From assembly GCA_945861435.1 (NCBI GenBank), contig CAMAUX010000032.1, positions 1-58,812 on the forward strand: a DNA stretch of 58,812 nt, read 5' to 3'. Positions within the stretch are counted from its first letter, which is position 1; each line of letters opens with the position of its first letter. Made by a program: the position numbers and the translations under genes. The notes beneath the pieces are model-generated. The model ran no database searches, had not been told where the DNA came from, and was given only the letters and a program-made list of their open reading frames with translations. This document shows positions 32,487 through 40,868 of the stretch, in pieces. Source of the stretch: Chthoniobacter flavus. Lineage in GTDB: Bacteria; Verrucomicrobiota; Verrucomicrobiia; Chthoniobacterales; Chthoniobacteraceae.

Positions 32487-33566
32487 TCAGAGGTCAGCCG
32501 TTGCCTGCGATGGCCACGTACAAGCCACCATGGTGCCGCCCCTCTGCCGTCGGCTGATGCGCAGGTGCGCGCCGATGGCGCCTGCGTGGAAGTGCATCAT
32601 CTCGATGCCTGCGCGTCTGCAGCCCTTGCGTCCGGCGGGGCGACCGTCGTCTTCCACGTTGAGGAACAGGCGGGCGCCCTCTTTTCGCCAATTGACGAAA
32701 ACCCTTTCGGCTCTGGAGTGAGTGACCGCGTTGCGGAATGCCTCCTGAACCACGCGGTAAAGGTGCCGGCAGGCGCGAGTGTCCTTGATGCGGAGGTCGT
32801 CGGATGCGGGCGGTTCAAAGTGGAAAATGGTTCGGTGCAGGCTCTGGGCGCGGCTGCAGAGGGACTGGAGCGCCCGGCCGAGGTCGCCTGAATCGAGTTC
32901 ATGCGGGTCGATCGAGCGGGCGAGTTCCCGGCTCTGGCAGAGGGCTTCGCTCAGCAGGGTGCACATCTCCCGGGCTTGAATGCTCTCGGGGGTGTAATTG
33001 AGTGAGTGGAGTTGCCTTGAAAGACCTTCCGCGCGGAAGGAGAGGGCAGCCAGTTGCTGGCCCAGTCCGTCGTGGAGGGCTTCTGCGAGCCGTGCCTGCT
33101 CGCGTTCGCTCACCAGCAGCAGTTCGCGTTGGAGGCGCAGGGGTGTGGTCATGTCGCGTCCGAGGGCTATGACTCCCGTTCCCTGATTGTCCGGCCCCTG
33201 TAAACGGCGTGCGACCCAGGAGATCTGGCGTGTGCCGAGTCGTCGATCCCAGCGGATTTCCTCAGGGCCGCCGCTCAGCAGTTCGTCAAAGCGGAGGCGT
33301 TCCTCTTTCAGGGTTCCCTTGGGGACGAGGGTGAAGAAGTCCCGGCCGAGGGCCGCATGCCGCGGACAATGGAAGACTTGTTCTGCGCGGGGGTTCCACT
33401 CGAGAACCTGTCGATTGGGTCCGAGGACTAAAACGATCTCATCCGTCAGGGCGAGATGAGCAGCCCAGAATGGAGTGGAAGGAGGGTTGGAGTGCGTGGC
33501 CATGGGCATCGCCTGCATGGGGTCCCCGCAGTCGTGTCTTACCTCGCCTCCCTGCCTTACAGCCAT
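32487..33566 (-). CDS. PAS-domain sensor histidine kinase (HisKA_3 / NarX-like)
   Basis: A soluble kinase of about 359 residues with no membrane helix. An N-terminal PAS domain (LTDEIVLVLGPNRQVLEWNP, AALGRDFFTLVPKG) is followed by the HisKA_3 dimer helix with phospho-His in ARLAEALHDGLGQQLAALSF (about residue 160) and an HATPase with N box HLYRVVQEAFRNAVTHSRAE and LFLNVEDDGRPAG. It should phosphorylate the response regulator encoded just downstream. The start is uncertain: I chose ATG 33566, which has AAGGGTG at ribosome-binding distance. GTG 33602 and ATG 33518 are alternatives. The signal is unknown and probably cytoplasmic. Confidence 0.9.
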   Translation of the reverse strand: MAVRQGGEVRHDCGDPMQAMPMATHSNPPSTPFWAAHLALTDEIVLVLGPNRQVLEWNPRAEQVFHCPRHAALGRDFFTLVPKGTLKEERLRFDELLSGGPEEIRWDRRLGTRQISWVARRLQGPDNQGTGVIALGRDMTTPLRLQRELLLVSEREQARLAEALHDGLGQQLAALSFRAEGLSRQLHSLNYTPESIQAREMCTLLSEALCQSRELARSIDPHELDSGDLGRALQSLCSRAQSLHRTIFHFEPPASDDLRIKDTRACRHLYRVVQEAFRNAVTHSRAERVFVNWRKEGARLFLNVEDDGRPAGRKGCRRAGIEMMHFHAGAIGAHLRISRRQRGGTMVACTWPSQATADL

Positions 33567-33727
33567 TGTCTGCACCCTTGCTCCACCTCCGCTTGTAACC
33601 ACCTGTACCGTTCGGTGACTTTGGGGGTGGGTGGCGGAGGGCGCTACCCGCGATGGGGTTCGGGGAGCGTTGGATCAGTGATGACGAGGAGCATGGAGGG
33701 GGCCGCGTCCATCGCTGTCGTCCGTGC

Positions 33728-33785
33728 TCCTACTCGTACTCGTACTCCTTCTCCTACTCGTACTTGTGCTTGTACTCGTACTTTC
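33728..33785. repeat. Degenerate hexanucleotide repeat (TACTCG)n
   Basis: About 58 nt of imperfect TACTCG/TACTCC/TACTTG units in the gap behind the kinase gene. Read in frame on the plus strand it gives Leu-Val runs. No gene is credible here. Unlike the 9- and 10-nt arrays it is degenerate and so looks older. Confidence 0.85.
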
Positions 33786-33962
33786 GACCTCCACGCCCGC
33801 GAGATTGCCGGGCGTGTGTGTGTGTTGTCGGTTTTTGGTTGGAGTGGTTGGGAAGCCTGATGGGGCGTCCGCACTGGAGCCGGTGTGCGATTCATGGTTG
33901 GTGGGGGTAGTGGGTGTGAACAAGAGACAATGGAAAGATCAAAGAAAGGAGCGAGAGAGCTT

Positions 33963-34439
33963 ATGATTGCAGACGTGATGGGTGGCGGGCTTCAAGAGGG
34001 ACTCCGGCAGGGGTCGCAGGAGATGCAGGAGATGCAGGAGATGCAGGAGATGCAGGAGATGCAGGAGTCGGAGGGGGAGTTGGGGGGACTGCATCCTGGT
34101 GGGGAGTCTGGGGATGCGTTGTGCAGCAAGGGAGTGATGCGGCGGCAGCGTTCTGAGAAGGGGCGGTTGGGATGGAGGGGGCTTGGTGTGCCTTCGGATG
34201 AGTTGTTTTTTGCGGGTGCCTTGGGAGCGGTTGGAGCGGCGCTTTGTCTGAGGATCTTGGGGCGGCGTCAGGATGCGCTTTTTGTGGGGCAGTGGGCGCC
34301 GACGTTGCTGCTGGTGGGGCTGTATCGGTGGGCCGTGCAGGAGCGAGAGGAGAAGCGTTGTGCGCAGGAATTGGGTCGATCGCAGTCGCAGGGGCATGGG
34401 CAGTCCCAGTCGCAGGGGCAGACTGGGGAGGGGAGTTGA
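33963..34439 (+). CDS. Unknown small membrane protein with Glu-Met-Gln repeats
   Basis: 158 residues from ATG 33963 (MIADVMGGG), preceded by AGGAG in aaaggagcgagag; an ATG at 33930 is an alternative. The N-terminal tail contains five Glu-Met-Gln units from a perfect 9-nt tandem array. The C-terminal part is conserved-looking: PSDELFFAGALGAVGAALCL then GRRQDALFVGQWAPTLLLVG LYRW, giving two membrane helices, followed by a Gln/Ser/Gly tail. Small proteins with 'VGQWAPT-LLLG-LY' occur in various bacteria without known function. Copy number of the array would change the length of the cytoplasmic tail in steps of three residues. Confidence 0.6.
   Translation: MIADVMGGGLQEGLRQGSQEMQEMQEMQEMQEMQESEGELGGLHPGGESGDALCSKGVMRRQRSEKGRLGWRGLGVPSDELFFAGALGAVGAALCLRILGRRQDALFVGQWAPTLLLVGLYRWAVQEREEKRCAQELGRSQSQGHGQSQSQGQTGEGS
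34020..34064. repeat. 9-nt tandem array, unit GAGATGCAG x 5, inside a coding region
   Basis: Five perfect units within the preceding gene; each adds Glu-Met-Gln in frame. Changes in copy number would not break the frame. Confidence 0.95.
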
Positions 34440-34536
34440 GGGGTGGCGTTGGAGATGGAGAGTGACGTTGGTTGCCGAGTAGGCCTTGGCGGTGGCGTGG
34501 GAAGTCTCTCTGGTTGGCGCGCGTTCAACCTGGTTG

Positions 34537-34875
34537 AACCTAAAACTGTGAATGGACGGCCCACGGAATCCACTGACCGCACGGAAGGAAGGGGGGAAAT
34601 GAAGGGAATGAGGAGGGTGAGAGTCTGTTGCGTGGTCCGTGCATTGAGTGCGTTCCGTGGGCCATTAGGAATTCTCCAGGTTCAGGCGACTGCGGAGTCC
34701 TATTGGTGCATGGGTACTTGAGGGTAACAGCCTTGTTGTTACCGACTTTGAAGATCGCTCAAAGAGACTCACCCAACGGGTGAGCCTGAAACGGGGTGAT
34801 TTTAAGCTGCAAATTCCGTTTCCACAGAAACTCACATCAGATCCGACAAGTTTTCAGCGCTGCATTGAGGTTGAA
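34537..34875 (+). repeat. Dispersed structured repeat, copy C
   Basis: A plus-strand copy. Relative to A, B and D it has stops in the frame starting at the conserved 'gtgcat', which argues that the repeat is not protein-coding. It lies between convergent genes (small membrane protein, 110-residue protein), just before a MITE-like copy. Confidence 0.9.
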
Positions 34876-34899
34876 TGTACGGGAGCGGAGCCGGGGGGC

Positions 34900-34984
34900 T
34901 TATTGGGCGTCGTACACTACGGTGACACCCGGAATGCTCCTCCTCTGGACGCTGCTGGGTCACCCTATTTCGCGATCCTCAATA
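34900..34984. mobile_element. MITE-like element, copy 2
   Basis: Begins ttattgggcgtcgtac and ends cgcgatcctcaata; same orientation as the other two copies. The ends form a TTATTG/CAATA(A) inverted repeat, and the internal GGTGAC/GGTCACC pair would fold the whole element into a hairpin. Confidence 0.85.
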
Positions 34985-35302
34985 GAAGCGCGAATGGAGA
35001 GAGCGGCCGGAATGGATTTTGAGGGAAGAGGGTCGTTCGTGTTTTTTGGGACGACGATGGCGGGCAGATGTGTGCGAGTAGTGGAGCCGATCGGGACGGC
35101 CAAAACTTTCTCGGATCATCGCCCTTCTTGCGCCCGCTGCCGGGGCGCGGCGCGTGGGAAACGGCGATCCGGTGGTTCCCAGCGTTCGCGATGCGAACTG
35201 CGGTCACCGACCGGCTTGGGCTTCCATGCCTCCGGCATGCTGAAGTTGGGAGTGCCTTTTGCTTGCTCGGACTCCGTCAACACGGCACGACCGATGCCCT
35301 TA
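34985..35302. other. No gene recognised between two MITE-like copies
   Basis: About 320 nt with no credible frame. It has a short palindrome (atgcctccggcatgc near 35225) but no family resemblance. Two element copies in the same orientation flank it. Confidence 0.5.
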
Positions 35303-35388
35303 TTATTGGGCGTCGTACGTTACGGTGACATCCGGAAGGCCCATTCTCTGGGCGCGGCGCGGTCACCCTATTTCGCGATCTTCAATAA
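35303..35388. mobile_element. MITE-like element, copy 3
   Basis: Begins ttattgggcgtcgtac and ends cgcgatcttcaataa, with complete TTATTG/CAATAA ends. It is the most diverged copy (for example gacatccggaaggccc in place of gacacccggaatgc), so the three copies were not all made at once. Confidence 0.85.
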
Positions 35389-35419
35389 TGGCCGGATAAA
35401 TAACTCAGTGCCATCCGGG

Positions 35420-35752
35420 TCAGGGGAGGTGGTCCACGATCTCACGCAGGGTCTGGAGTCCGCGCGGTTGCAGGGGGCCCATGGCGGAGCCGGGCAGGAA
35501 CCATATACCGATCTCGCGATCGCGGCAGTAGAGGACGTGGACGCGGTCGTGGGTGGAGGCGTGGTAGAATGTGGCGCTGGGGTTTTGAGCGAGGAATTCG
35601 AAGTAGGTCTGACGCCACGGTTGTTCGACGGAGGGGAAGAGGCTTTCTCCGAGTGCTTTCAATTCCTCGTGCGTGATGGGGTGGATGGAGGCGGTGATGG
35701 AGCTTTTGCGGAGTCCTTGGATTTCGTCCATGCTGAGGGTTTCGGTGGGCAT
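35420..35752 (-). CDS. Unknown 110-residue protein
   Basis: A small soluble protein: MPTETLSMDEIQGLRKSSIT, then HPITHEELKALGESLFPSVE, TYFEFLAQNPSATFYHASTH and a beta-rich end VLYCRDREIGIWFLPGSAMG. It has a balanced composition and no signal peptide. I do not recognise the family. It is the last of four minus-strand genes (39363 to 35420) that may form one unit, 83 nt behind the DUF4239-like gene. No strong ribosome binding site precedes the ATG; ATG at MDEIQG is an alternative. Confidence 0.65.
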   Translation of the reverse strand: MPTETLSMDEIQGLRKSSITASIHPITHEELKALGESLFPSVEQPWRQTYFEFLAQNPSATFYHASTHDRVHVLYCRDREIGIWFLPGSAMGPLQPRGLQTLREIVDHLP

Positions 35753-35835
35753 ATGGTGGGATTGGTAAATGGAGTGACGTTGGGTTGTTTTGATCTGTGG
35801 CGTTGAGTGGTGGCCGGCGCGAGGGCACCGGATTT

Positions 35836-36615
35836 TCAGGGGTTTATCGATTTGCGCAGATCGACGAGCGCATGGTCGGAGTCGGTGACTTGGATGAGGC
35901 CGAGGCGCGGGAACTCGAGGTCGACGATGACGTAGACGGTGACGGCGAGCACGAGCGCAAAGCCTGCGGAGTGCAGGGGGCTGAGGCGGCGACGTCCGGC
36001 CATGTCGTATCCGGCGAAGAGCGCGCAGGCGAGGGTGAGGGTGCCGAGCATGGCGAAGATGACGCCTGGGGGATGGATGCGCGCGGCTTCTGTGCGGGTG
36101 GTTCTGATGTCGAACATGGCGTTGAGTGCCGGGAGTAGAAGCATGGGGGCCGGAGTGGATGCGGGATCGCGGGATGCGGCGATGGCGGCCTCCCAGATCT
36201 CGCTTTGAAGGGCGTCGCTGCGTGCGAGTTCGGCGGTCGTGGCGTCGCGGTTGGGGATGTTTTGGTAAAGGGTGATGCGGGAGTCGAGGTAGGTGCGCAG
36301 GAGGGCTTGGAGGGGCGCGCGGTTTTCTGGCGGAAGAAGATCGAGGCGCAGCCACGCGGTGCCGATCCTGTTGGTTTCCTCGACGACGAGGTGTCTGCGC
36401 GCATCGAAGCGGGCGAGTGCGCCTGAGAAGGAGAAGGCGAGGATGAGGCCGAGAAGACCGAAGATGGCACCTTCGATCGCACCGAAGCCCTTGGCGGCGG
36501 ATTCGCCTTCACGCGCGAGGCGACTGGTGCCGATGCGTCGGCCGAGGTCCAGAAGGACCATGATGCCGAACATGAGAGCGATGGCGGCGATTGCGCCAAT
36601 GACGACAGGGTTCAA
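35836..36615 (-). CDS. DUF4239-like (bestrophin-like) membrane protein
   Basis: A 259-residue inner-membrane protein with four predicted helices: two at the N-terminus (VVIGAIAAIALMFGIMVLLD and AIEGAIFGLLGLILAFSFSG) and two at the C-terminus (GVIFAMLGTLTLACALFAGY, LHSAGFALVLAVTVYVIVDL). The loop VEETNRIGTAWLRLDLLPPE and the helix ending DLEFPRLGLIQV fit DUF4239 proteins, which are sometimes compared with bestrophin channels. The start is TTG 36615, chosen because it keeps the first helix complete. Transport function is an inference. Confidence 0.8.
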   Translation of the reverse strand: MNPVVIGAIAAIALMFGIMVLLDLGRRIGTSRLAREGESAAKGFGAIEGAIFGLLGLILAFSFSGALARFDARRHLVVEETNRIGTAWLRLDLLPPENRAPLQALLRTYLDSRITLYQNIPNRDATTAELARSDALQSEIWEAAIAASRDPASTPAPMLLLPALNAMFDIRTTRTEAARIHPPGVIFAMLGTLTLACALFAGYDMAGRRRLSPLHSAGFALVLAVTVYVIVDLEFPRLGLIQVTDSDHALVDLRKSINP

Positions 36616-36651
36616 TGCGGTGGAGTTTTTGTGCGGGCCGCTTCGACGGGT

Positions 36652-38460
36652 TCACGGTGTTTTCGGGGGAAGCGGTGGCGGGGTTTTGGGGGCGGAGGGA
36701 AGATTTTGAGGTTTGTCGGCAGGAGCGGGCTCCGGCATGCGGACGAGGAGCCATGTCTGGGTGTTGGTGGTGCCGAAGTGAACGGCGGCCGGGGAGACGT
36801 CGAGTGTGAGGTTTGCGAGTGTGGTCTCGAAGATCGTCTCCTTGTTCTCGCCGATGCGCCATGCGACGCGCTGCGTGGCTTTGTCGACCTGGCCCGCGAC
36901 GGGGCGTTGTTCGCCACCAAGGGTGTTTCTGTAGGCGCCGCTGATGAGGCCGGAGCGGCTCACGGAGAGTTGGAAGAACATGAAGGGGTCGCCTTTTTCC
37001 TCCTGTGCGAGGGCGAAGACGCCGAGGGGCATCCATTCTTCTGCTGAAGCGGCGGGCGCGGCGGGAGGCGCGGGGATGCTGGAAGGAGCTGGAGTCGGTG
37101 ATGGAGCGGAGGCGGGCATGGGCGGAGGGGGTTGCTCGGCACTGGTTGCCTGTGCAAGCAGTGGTGCGGTGTAGGTGGCGGCGTCGACGGGCTGGCCGTT
37201 GACGTAGGTGGCTTCGTCCTCGTAGGTGACCGTGACGCCGTAATCGATGTAGAGCGGTTCGGAGTAAGTCTCGGTGACGAAGGTGGAGACGCTTGTCCAC
37301 GGAGCTTGGGTCCACCACCACCAAGGATTGACGATGCCGGATGCGATGCGACCGGCGGCCCATCCACAGGCGCCCCACCAGCGGTCGTCGAAGAGGTCGT
37401 CGTAACGGTCGCGGGTTCTGTCCCAGACTTCCTCAGCGCGGTCGCCGCGATAGCTCCAGAGGTCTTCGCGATGCTTCTGCCAGTCTTCGCGGTTTTGATC
37501 GCGCCAGCCCTGACGATCCTGCTGTGCGCTCTGGAGGCTGTTCCAGCGCTGGTCGCGCGTGGACTGGAACTGGTCGCGTGCCTGTGTGCGTGCGTTGTCG
37601 CGCTGGGTCCATGCGTCGTGCCGTTGGTCGACGCGCTGGGTCCACTGATCGTTGCGGCCCTGCGAGCGGGCACTCCAGTCGGGTCTTTGTTCGGGGCGAG
37701 GTTGGGCGATGGGTGAGCCGGGACGCTGCGCGAAGGCTGGGCGCTCGGACGTTCCCGGGCGGTCCGCTGGGAGTTGGGTCGGTCGGTTCGCGAGTGCGGA
37801 GCCGGCTGCTGCTCCGCCGGCGATGCCGAGAAAATTGCCGAGATCAGACGCGCCCGGACGCTGTGCGGTGCCCGAGCCGGGGATGTTGGATGGGCGGTCT
37901 TTGGTTGCGGGTTTCGTTCCGGGTTTTGCGGGGAGTTGCGATGGGCGGGGAGGTGGCGCGTTGTCCGGGCGTGCGGGAGTTTGCGAGGGGCGGTCGATGC
38001 CGCCGGGGCGGTTGCCGGAAGGCAGTTGCGAGGAGCTGGGTCGGTTGGCGGGTTGAGGGGATGGGCGGCTGGCTGGGCGCTCCGGTGCAGTGGCGGGGCG
38101 CTGTGCCGGGGCCTGTTGGCGCGGGGGTGCCTGTTGGCGCGGCGGCGGCGCGGAGGTGCGTGGGGCTGGTGCCGCCGGCCTCGGAGCGGGGGCGGATGGC
38201 ATGGAGGGCGGGATACGGCTTCCACCCGTGGAGGGGCGTTGGCCGGGAGTGGAAGGCATGGAGGGGCGGGAGAAGCTGCTGCCCGCGAAGCCGCCTCCAC
38301 CGCCGCCTCCCCCTGGGCGCGAGAAGCCGCCGCCGCCACCACCACCGCCGCCACGGCCTCCTCCTCCTCCGCGTCCGGCGAGTGCGCTGAATGGGGCAAG
38401 GGCGAGGAGGATGGAGCCGGCGGATGCGGCTGCGAGGGAGAGAGGGAATGGAGAGCGCAT
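36652..38460 (-). CDS. Secreted Gly/Pro-rich low-complexity protein
   Basis: A 602-residue exported protein. The signal peptide FPLSLAAASAGSILLALAPF ends near ALAG; poly-Gly blocks with GFSRPG follow, then a Pro/Ala/Gln/Arg-rich region. The middle is rich in Arg, Gln and Trp (QRVDQRHDAWTQRDNARTQA, WNSLQSAQQDRQGWRDQNRE). A Trp-rich, folded segment (WWGACGWAAGRIASGIVNPW) and a Thr/Tyr beta region come before a C-terminal domain (PLGVFALAQEEKGDPFMFFQ ... RPVAGQVDKATQRVAWRIGE). Proteins of this look are often called mu-protocadherin-like in PVC genomes; the name says nothing about function. It starts 3 nt after the preceding gene, so the pair is co-translated. Confidence 0.8.
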   Translation of the reverse strand: MRSPFPLSLAAASAGSILLALAPFSALAGRGGGGGRGGGGGGGGGFSRPGGGGGGGGFAGSSFSRPSMPSTPGQRPSTGGSRIPPSMPSAPAPRPAAPAPRTSAPPPRQQAPPRQQAPAQRPATAPERPASRPSPQPANRPSSSQLPSGNRPGGIDRPSQTPARPDNAPPPRPSQLPAKPGTKPATKDRPSNIPGSGTAQRPGASDLGNFLGIAGGAAAGSALANRPTQLPADRPGTSERPAFAQRPGSPIAQPRPEQRPDWSARSQGRNDQWTQRVDQRHDAWTQRDNARTQARDQFQSTRDQRWNSLQSAQQDRQGWRDQNREDWQKHREDLWSYRGDRAEEVWDRTRDRYDDLFDDRWWGACGWAAGRIASGIVNPWWWWTQAPWTSVSTFVTETYSEPLYIDYGVTVTYEDEATYVNGQPVDAATYTAPLLAQATSAEQPPPPMPASAPSPTPAPSSIPAPPAAPAASAEEWMPLGVFALAQEEKGDPFMFFQLSVSRSGLISGAYRNTLGGEQRPVAGQVDKATQRVAWRIGENKETIFETTLANLTLDVSPAAVHFGTTNTQTWLLVRMPEPAPADKPQNLPSAPKTPPPLPPKTP

Positions 38461-38463
38461 GAT

Positions 38464-39363
38464 TCAGCGTCCTTTCACGCGAGTGATTTCGATGCGGCCG
38501 ATACCGGGTTGCGGATCGCCGTTGAGGGTGCGGTTATTGGACTCCCACGTGAAACGTTCGGGGCTGAGTTTGGTGATGGTTTGTTGAGAAGTGGTGCGAT
38601 CGCCGTCGGGGACGGTGCCGGCTTCGATGACGAGCCATCGGTCGCCCTCGCGGGTCCATGTGCCCTCGGAGAAGCCGCCTGCAGTGTCGAAGGTCCATGA
38701 GCGGATGTGACCCTGTGCGTCGTCCCATCCGATGACCTGCCAGCCTTCGTGGGTGGTTTTGCCCTCCCGTTTCACGGTGAGGTTGCGGGTGAGGAAATTG
38801 CCGCCGCGGGCCCATTGGAAGGAGCTTTCGATGGTGGTTTCGCGATCGGTGTCGAGCCAGTCGCCGACGAGCCATGCGAGTTCCTCGAGATGCTCGCGCG
38901 GAGTGGCGGGTGGGATGGAGGTTTCGATGAGCTGGGTGATTTTCCATGCGCCCTCTTTGCGCACATAGAGCGCGGAGTAGCGGGAGGTGCTGCTGGAGCC
39001 GTCCGCAGCGATGAGAGAGCTGGTTCCTTTTTCTAAGAGGACTTCCGGGGCGAGAAGGCGCACGGATTCCATGGCGATGGAGAGGCGTGCGCCCTTTGCA
39101 GCCTTGAGGCCGGTGCGCAGCGACTCCTCGATCTCCTTGCGGCCGCTGAGGACGGTGCCGTCTTCCGTTGTTTGTTCGGCATCGGTGGCGAAGAAGTTGG
39201 CGAGTGCAGCAGCATCACCCTTTGCGAAGGCGCTTTCGTACTGGCGGTCGAGGGCCTGGATCGCGGCCATTTCCGGGGTGGTGTTTTCCTGTGCGAGGAC
39301 GAGGGAGGGGATGCAGAGGGCGGTGAGGGGGCCGAGGAGTGCGTGAAAGAGGGAGGGTTTCAT
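38464..39363 (-). CDS. Secreted SnoaL/NTF2-like (DUF4440-type) protein
   Basis: A 299-residue protein with signal peptide MKPSLFHALLGPLTALCIPS ending LVLAQ. Residues about 30-150 form an NTF2-like cone: AIQALDRQYESAFAKGDAAA, LANFFATDAEQTTEDGTVLS, GRKEIEESL and a last strand WKITQLIETSIP. The second half (WLVGDWLDTDRETTIESSFQ, WQVIGWDDAQGHIRSWTFDT, EGTWTREGDRWLVIEAG) is a calycin-like beta domain often paired with this fold. The domains bind small ligands in other proteins; the role here is unknown. It is the first gene of the 39363-35420 set and divergent from the efflux operon. Confidence 0.85.
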   Translation of the reverse strand: MKPSLFHALLGPLTALCIPSLVLAQENTTPEMAAIQALDRQYESAFAKGDAAALANFFATDAEQTTEDGTVLSGRKEIEESLRTGLKAAKGARLSIAMESVRLLAPEVLLEKGTSSLIAADGSSSTSRYSALYVRKEGAWKITQLIETSIPPATPREHLEELAWLVGDWLDTDRETTIESSFQWARGGNFLTRNLTVKREGKTTHEGWQVIGWDDAQGHIRSWTFDTAGGFSEGTWTREGDRWLVIEAGTVPDGDRTTSQQTITKLSPERFTWESNNRTLNGDPQPGIGRIEITRVKGR

Positions 39364-39614
39364 TCTGCGGAAGGTTGGCTGTGGTGAACCTATGCGCAGT
39401 TGTGCGAGGCCTCCATCGGAGCGCCGACGTGTTGAGTTGTCGGGCGTTGTTGGAAGCTTTGCGAGTGGGTGCGGGAGTGCGAGGAGTGGTGGCGGAACCC
39501 AGCGTGGCTGGGCTCTCGGAGAGTACAGCGGTCGGTGATGGCAGCAGGTGAGCGCGCGGCGGAGGCGTGTCGTCCGGAGGTGATGAGGTGCGTGAATTTG
39601 CGTGTGAGAATCCA

Positions 39615-40868
39615 ATGAAAGCTGAGTTCAAACTGATGGCTGGCGGGCCCATGGGAGCGGTGTGGTTCGTCGTGTCGTTCTTGGGGATGGCGCTTGTTTT
39701 GACGCTGGCATGCGTGGTGGGCGGATGCGGCCGCGGCGGGAGTGCGCATGGCGGTGCCGCCGGGCAGGCTTCTGTGAAGGTGCTGGTGAGCACAGCGGCG
39801 AGTCGCGATGTGCCCGTGGTGCGCGAGTGGGTGGGGACGCTTGCGGGCTCGGAGAACGCGGACATCCGGGCGCGTGTCACCGGGCATTTGTTGAGCCGCG
39901 ATTATCCGGAGGGGAGTTTGGTGAAAAAGGGGGAGCTGCTTTTCGAGATTGATCCGCGGCCCTTTGAGGTGGCGCTGGCGGAGGCGCGCAGCCAGTTGGA
40001 GGAGGGGCGTGCGCGTCAGGTGGCGTCGCAGGCGGAAGCGGACCGGAGCACGGAGCTTTTTCGCAAGCGTGTGATTTCGGAGAAGGAGTTCATCAACAAG
40101 ACGCAGCTTAACAAGTCGGCGGCGTCGAAGGTGGAGGCGCTGGAGGCTGCGGTGGAGCAGGCACGGCTCAATGTGGGATTTTGTGCCGTGCGTTCACCGC
40201 TGGATGGAGTGGCGGGCGTGGCGACGGCTCAGGTGGGGGATCTTGTGGGGACGGGGGAGCGGGCGGTGCTCACGTCGGTGTCGGTGTTGGATCCGATGAA
40301 GTTGGTATTTCCGATCAGCGAGGGCGAGTACCTGATGGCTGGCGAGCGGTTGAGGGAGGGGACGGCGCAGCCGCTGAAGGAGCGTGAGGAGTCGATCGAG
40401 GTGGTCCTTGGAAACGGGGAGCGGTTTGCGCACAGGGCGCGGTTGCTGGCGGTGGATCTGAAGGTGAGTCAGACGACGGGGACGATTCTGGTGACGGCTT
40501 TGCTACGCAATCCCGGGAGTGTGTTGAGGCCCGGGCAGTTTGCGACGGCGCGTGTGATTGCGAAGACGCTGCCGGGTGCGGTGGTGGTGCCGCAGCGCGC
40601 GGTGGTGGAGGTGCAGGGAAGTCATCAACTGTGGGTGGTGGATGGGGGAGGAAAGGTGGAGGTGCGGCCGGTGAAGGTGGGTGTGAGGGATGGCGGGGAG
40701 TGGGTGATTGCGCAGGGGTTGGAGGTGGGTGAGCGGGTGGTGGTGGAGGGGACGCAGCAGTTGAAGGTGGGGATGGTGGTGGAGGCCGGCGCGTGGAAGC
40801 CGGAGGGCGGACGGAGTCTCGCCGCGGACGCGGGTGGGCGGGTGCCGCAGAAGGAGGGCAGGAGATAA
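39615..40868 (+). CDS. RND efflux adaptor (membrane fusion protein), lipoprotein
   Basis: A 417-residue AcrA-type adaptor. The N-terminal hydrophobic segment ends in a lipobox, LACVVGGCGRGG, so it is probably a lipoprotein. Next come the split biotinyl-lipoyl domain (IRARVTGHLLSRDYPEGSLV, KKGELLFEIDPRPFEVALAE), the alpha-hairpin and NVGFCAVRSPLDGVAGVATA, then beta-barrel and MP domains (TGTILVTALLRNPGSVLRPG, VVVPQRAVVEVQG). It links pump and outer-membrane factor. I start at ATG 39615 (MKAEFKL); its stop overlaps the pump ATG (TAATG). Confidence 0.93.
   Translation: MKAEFKLMAGGPMGAVWFVVSFLGMALVLTLACVVGGCGRGGSAHGGAAGQASVKVLVSTAASRDVPVVREWVGTLAGSENADIRARVTGHLLSRDYPEGSLVKKGELLFEIDPRPFEVALAEARSQLEEGRARQVASQAEADRSTELFRKRVISEKEFINKTQLNKSAASKVEALEAAVEQARLNVGFCAVRSPLDGVAGVATAQVGDLVGTGERAVLTSVSVLDPMKLVFPISEGEYLMAGERLREGTAQPLKEREESIEVVLGNGERFAHRARLLAVDLKVSQTTGTILVTALLRNPGSVLRPGQFATARVIAKTLPGAVVVPQRAVVEVQGSHQLWVVDGGGKVEVRPVKVGVRDGGEWVIAQGLEVGERVVVEGTQQLKVGMVVEAGAWKPEGGRSLAADAGGRVPQKEGRR

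Noticed and set aside
39567-39614. Longer N-terminus for the efflux adaptor (MSSGGDEVREF)
   Set aside because: ATG 39615 places a normal lipoprotein signal at the start; the extension would bury it.
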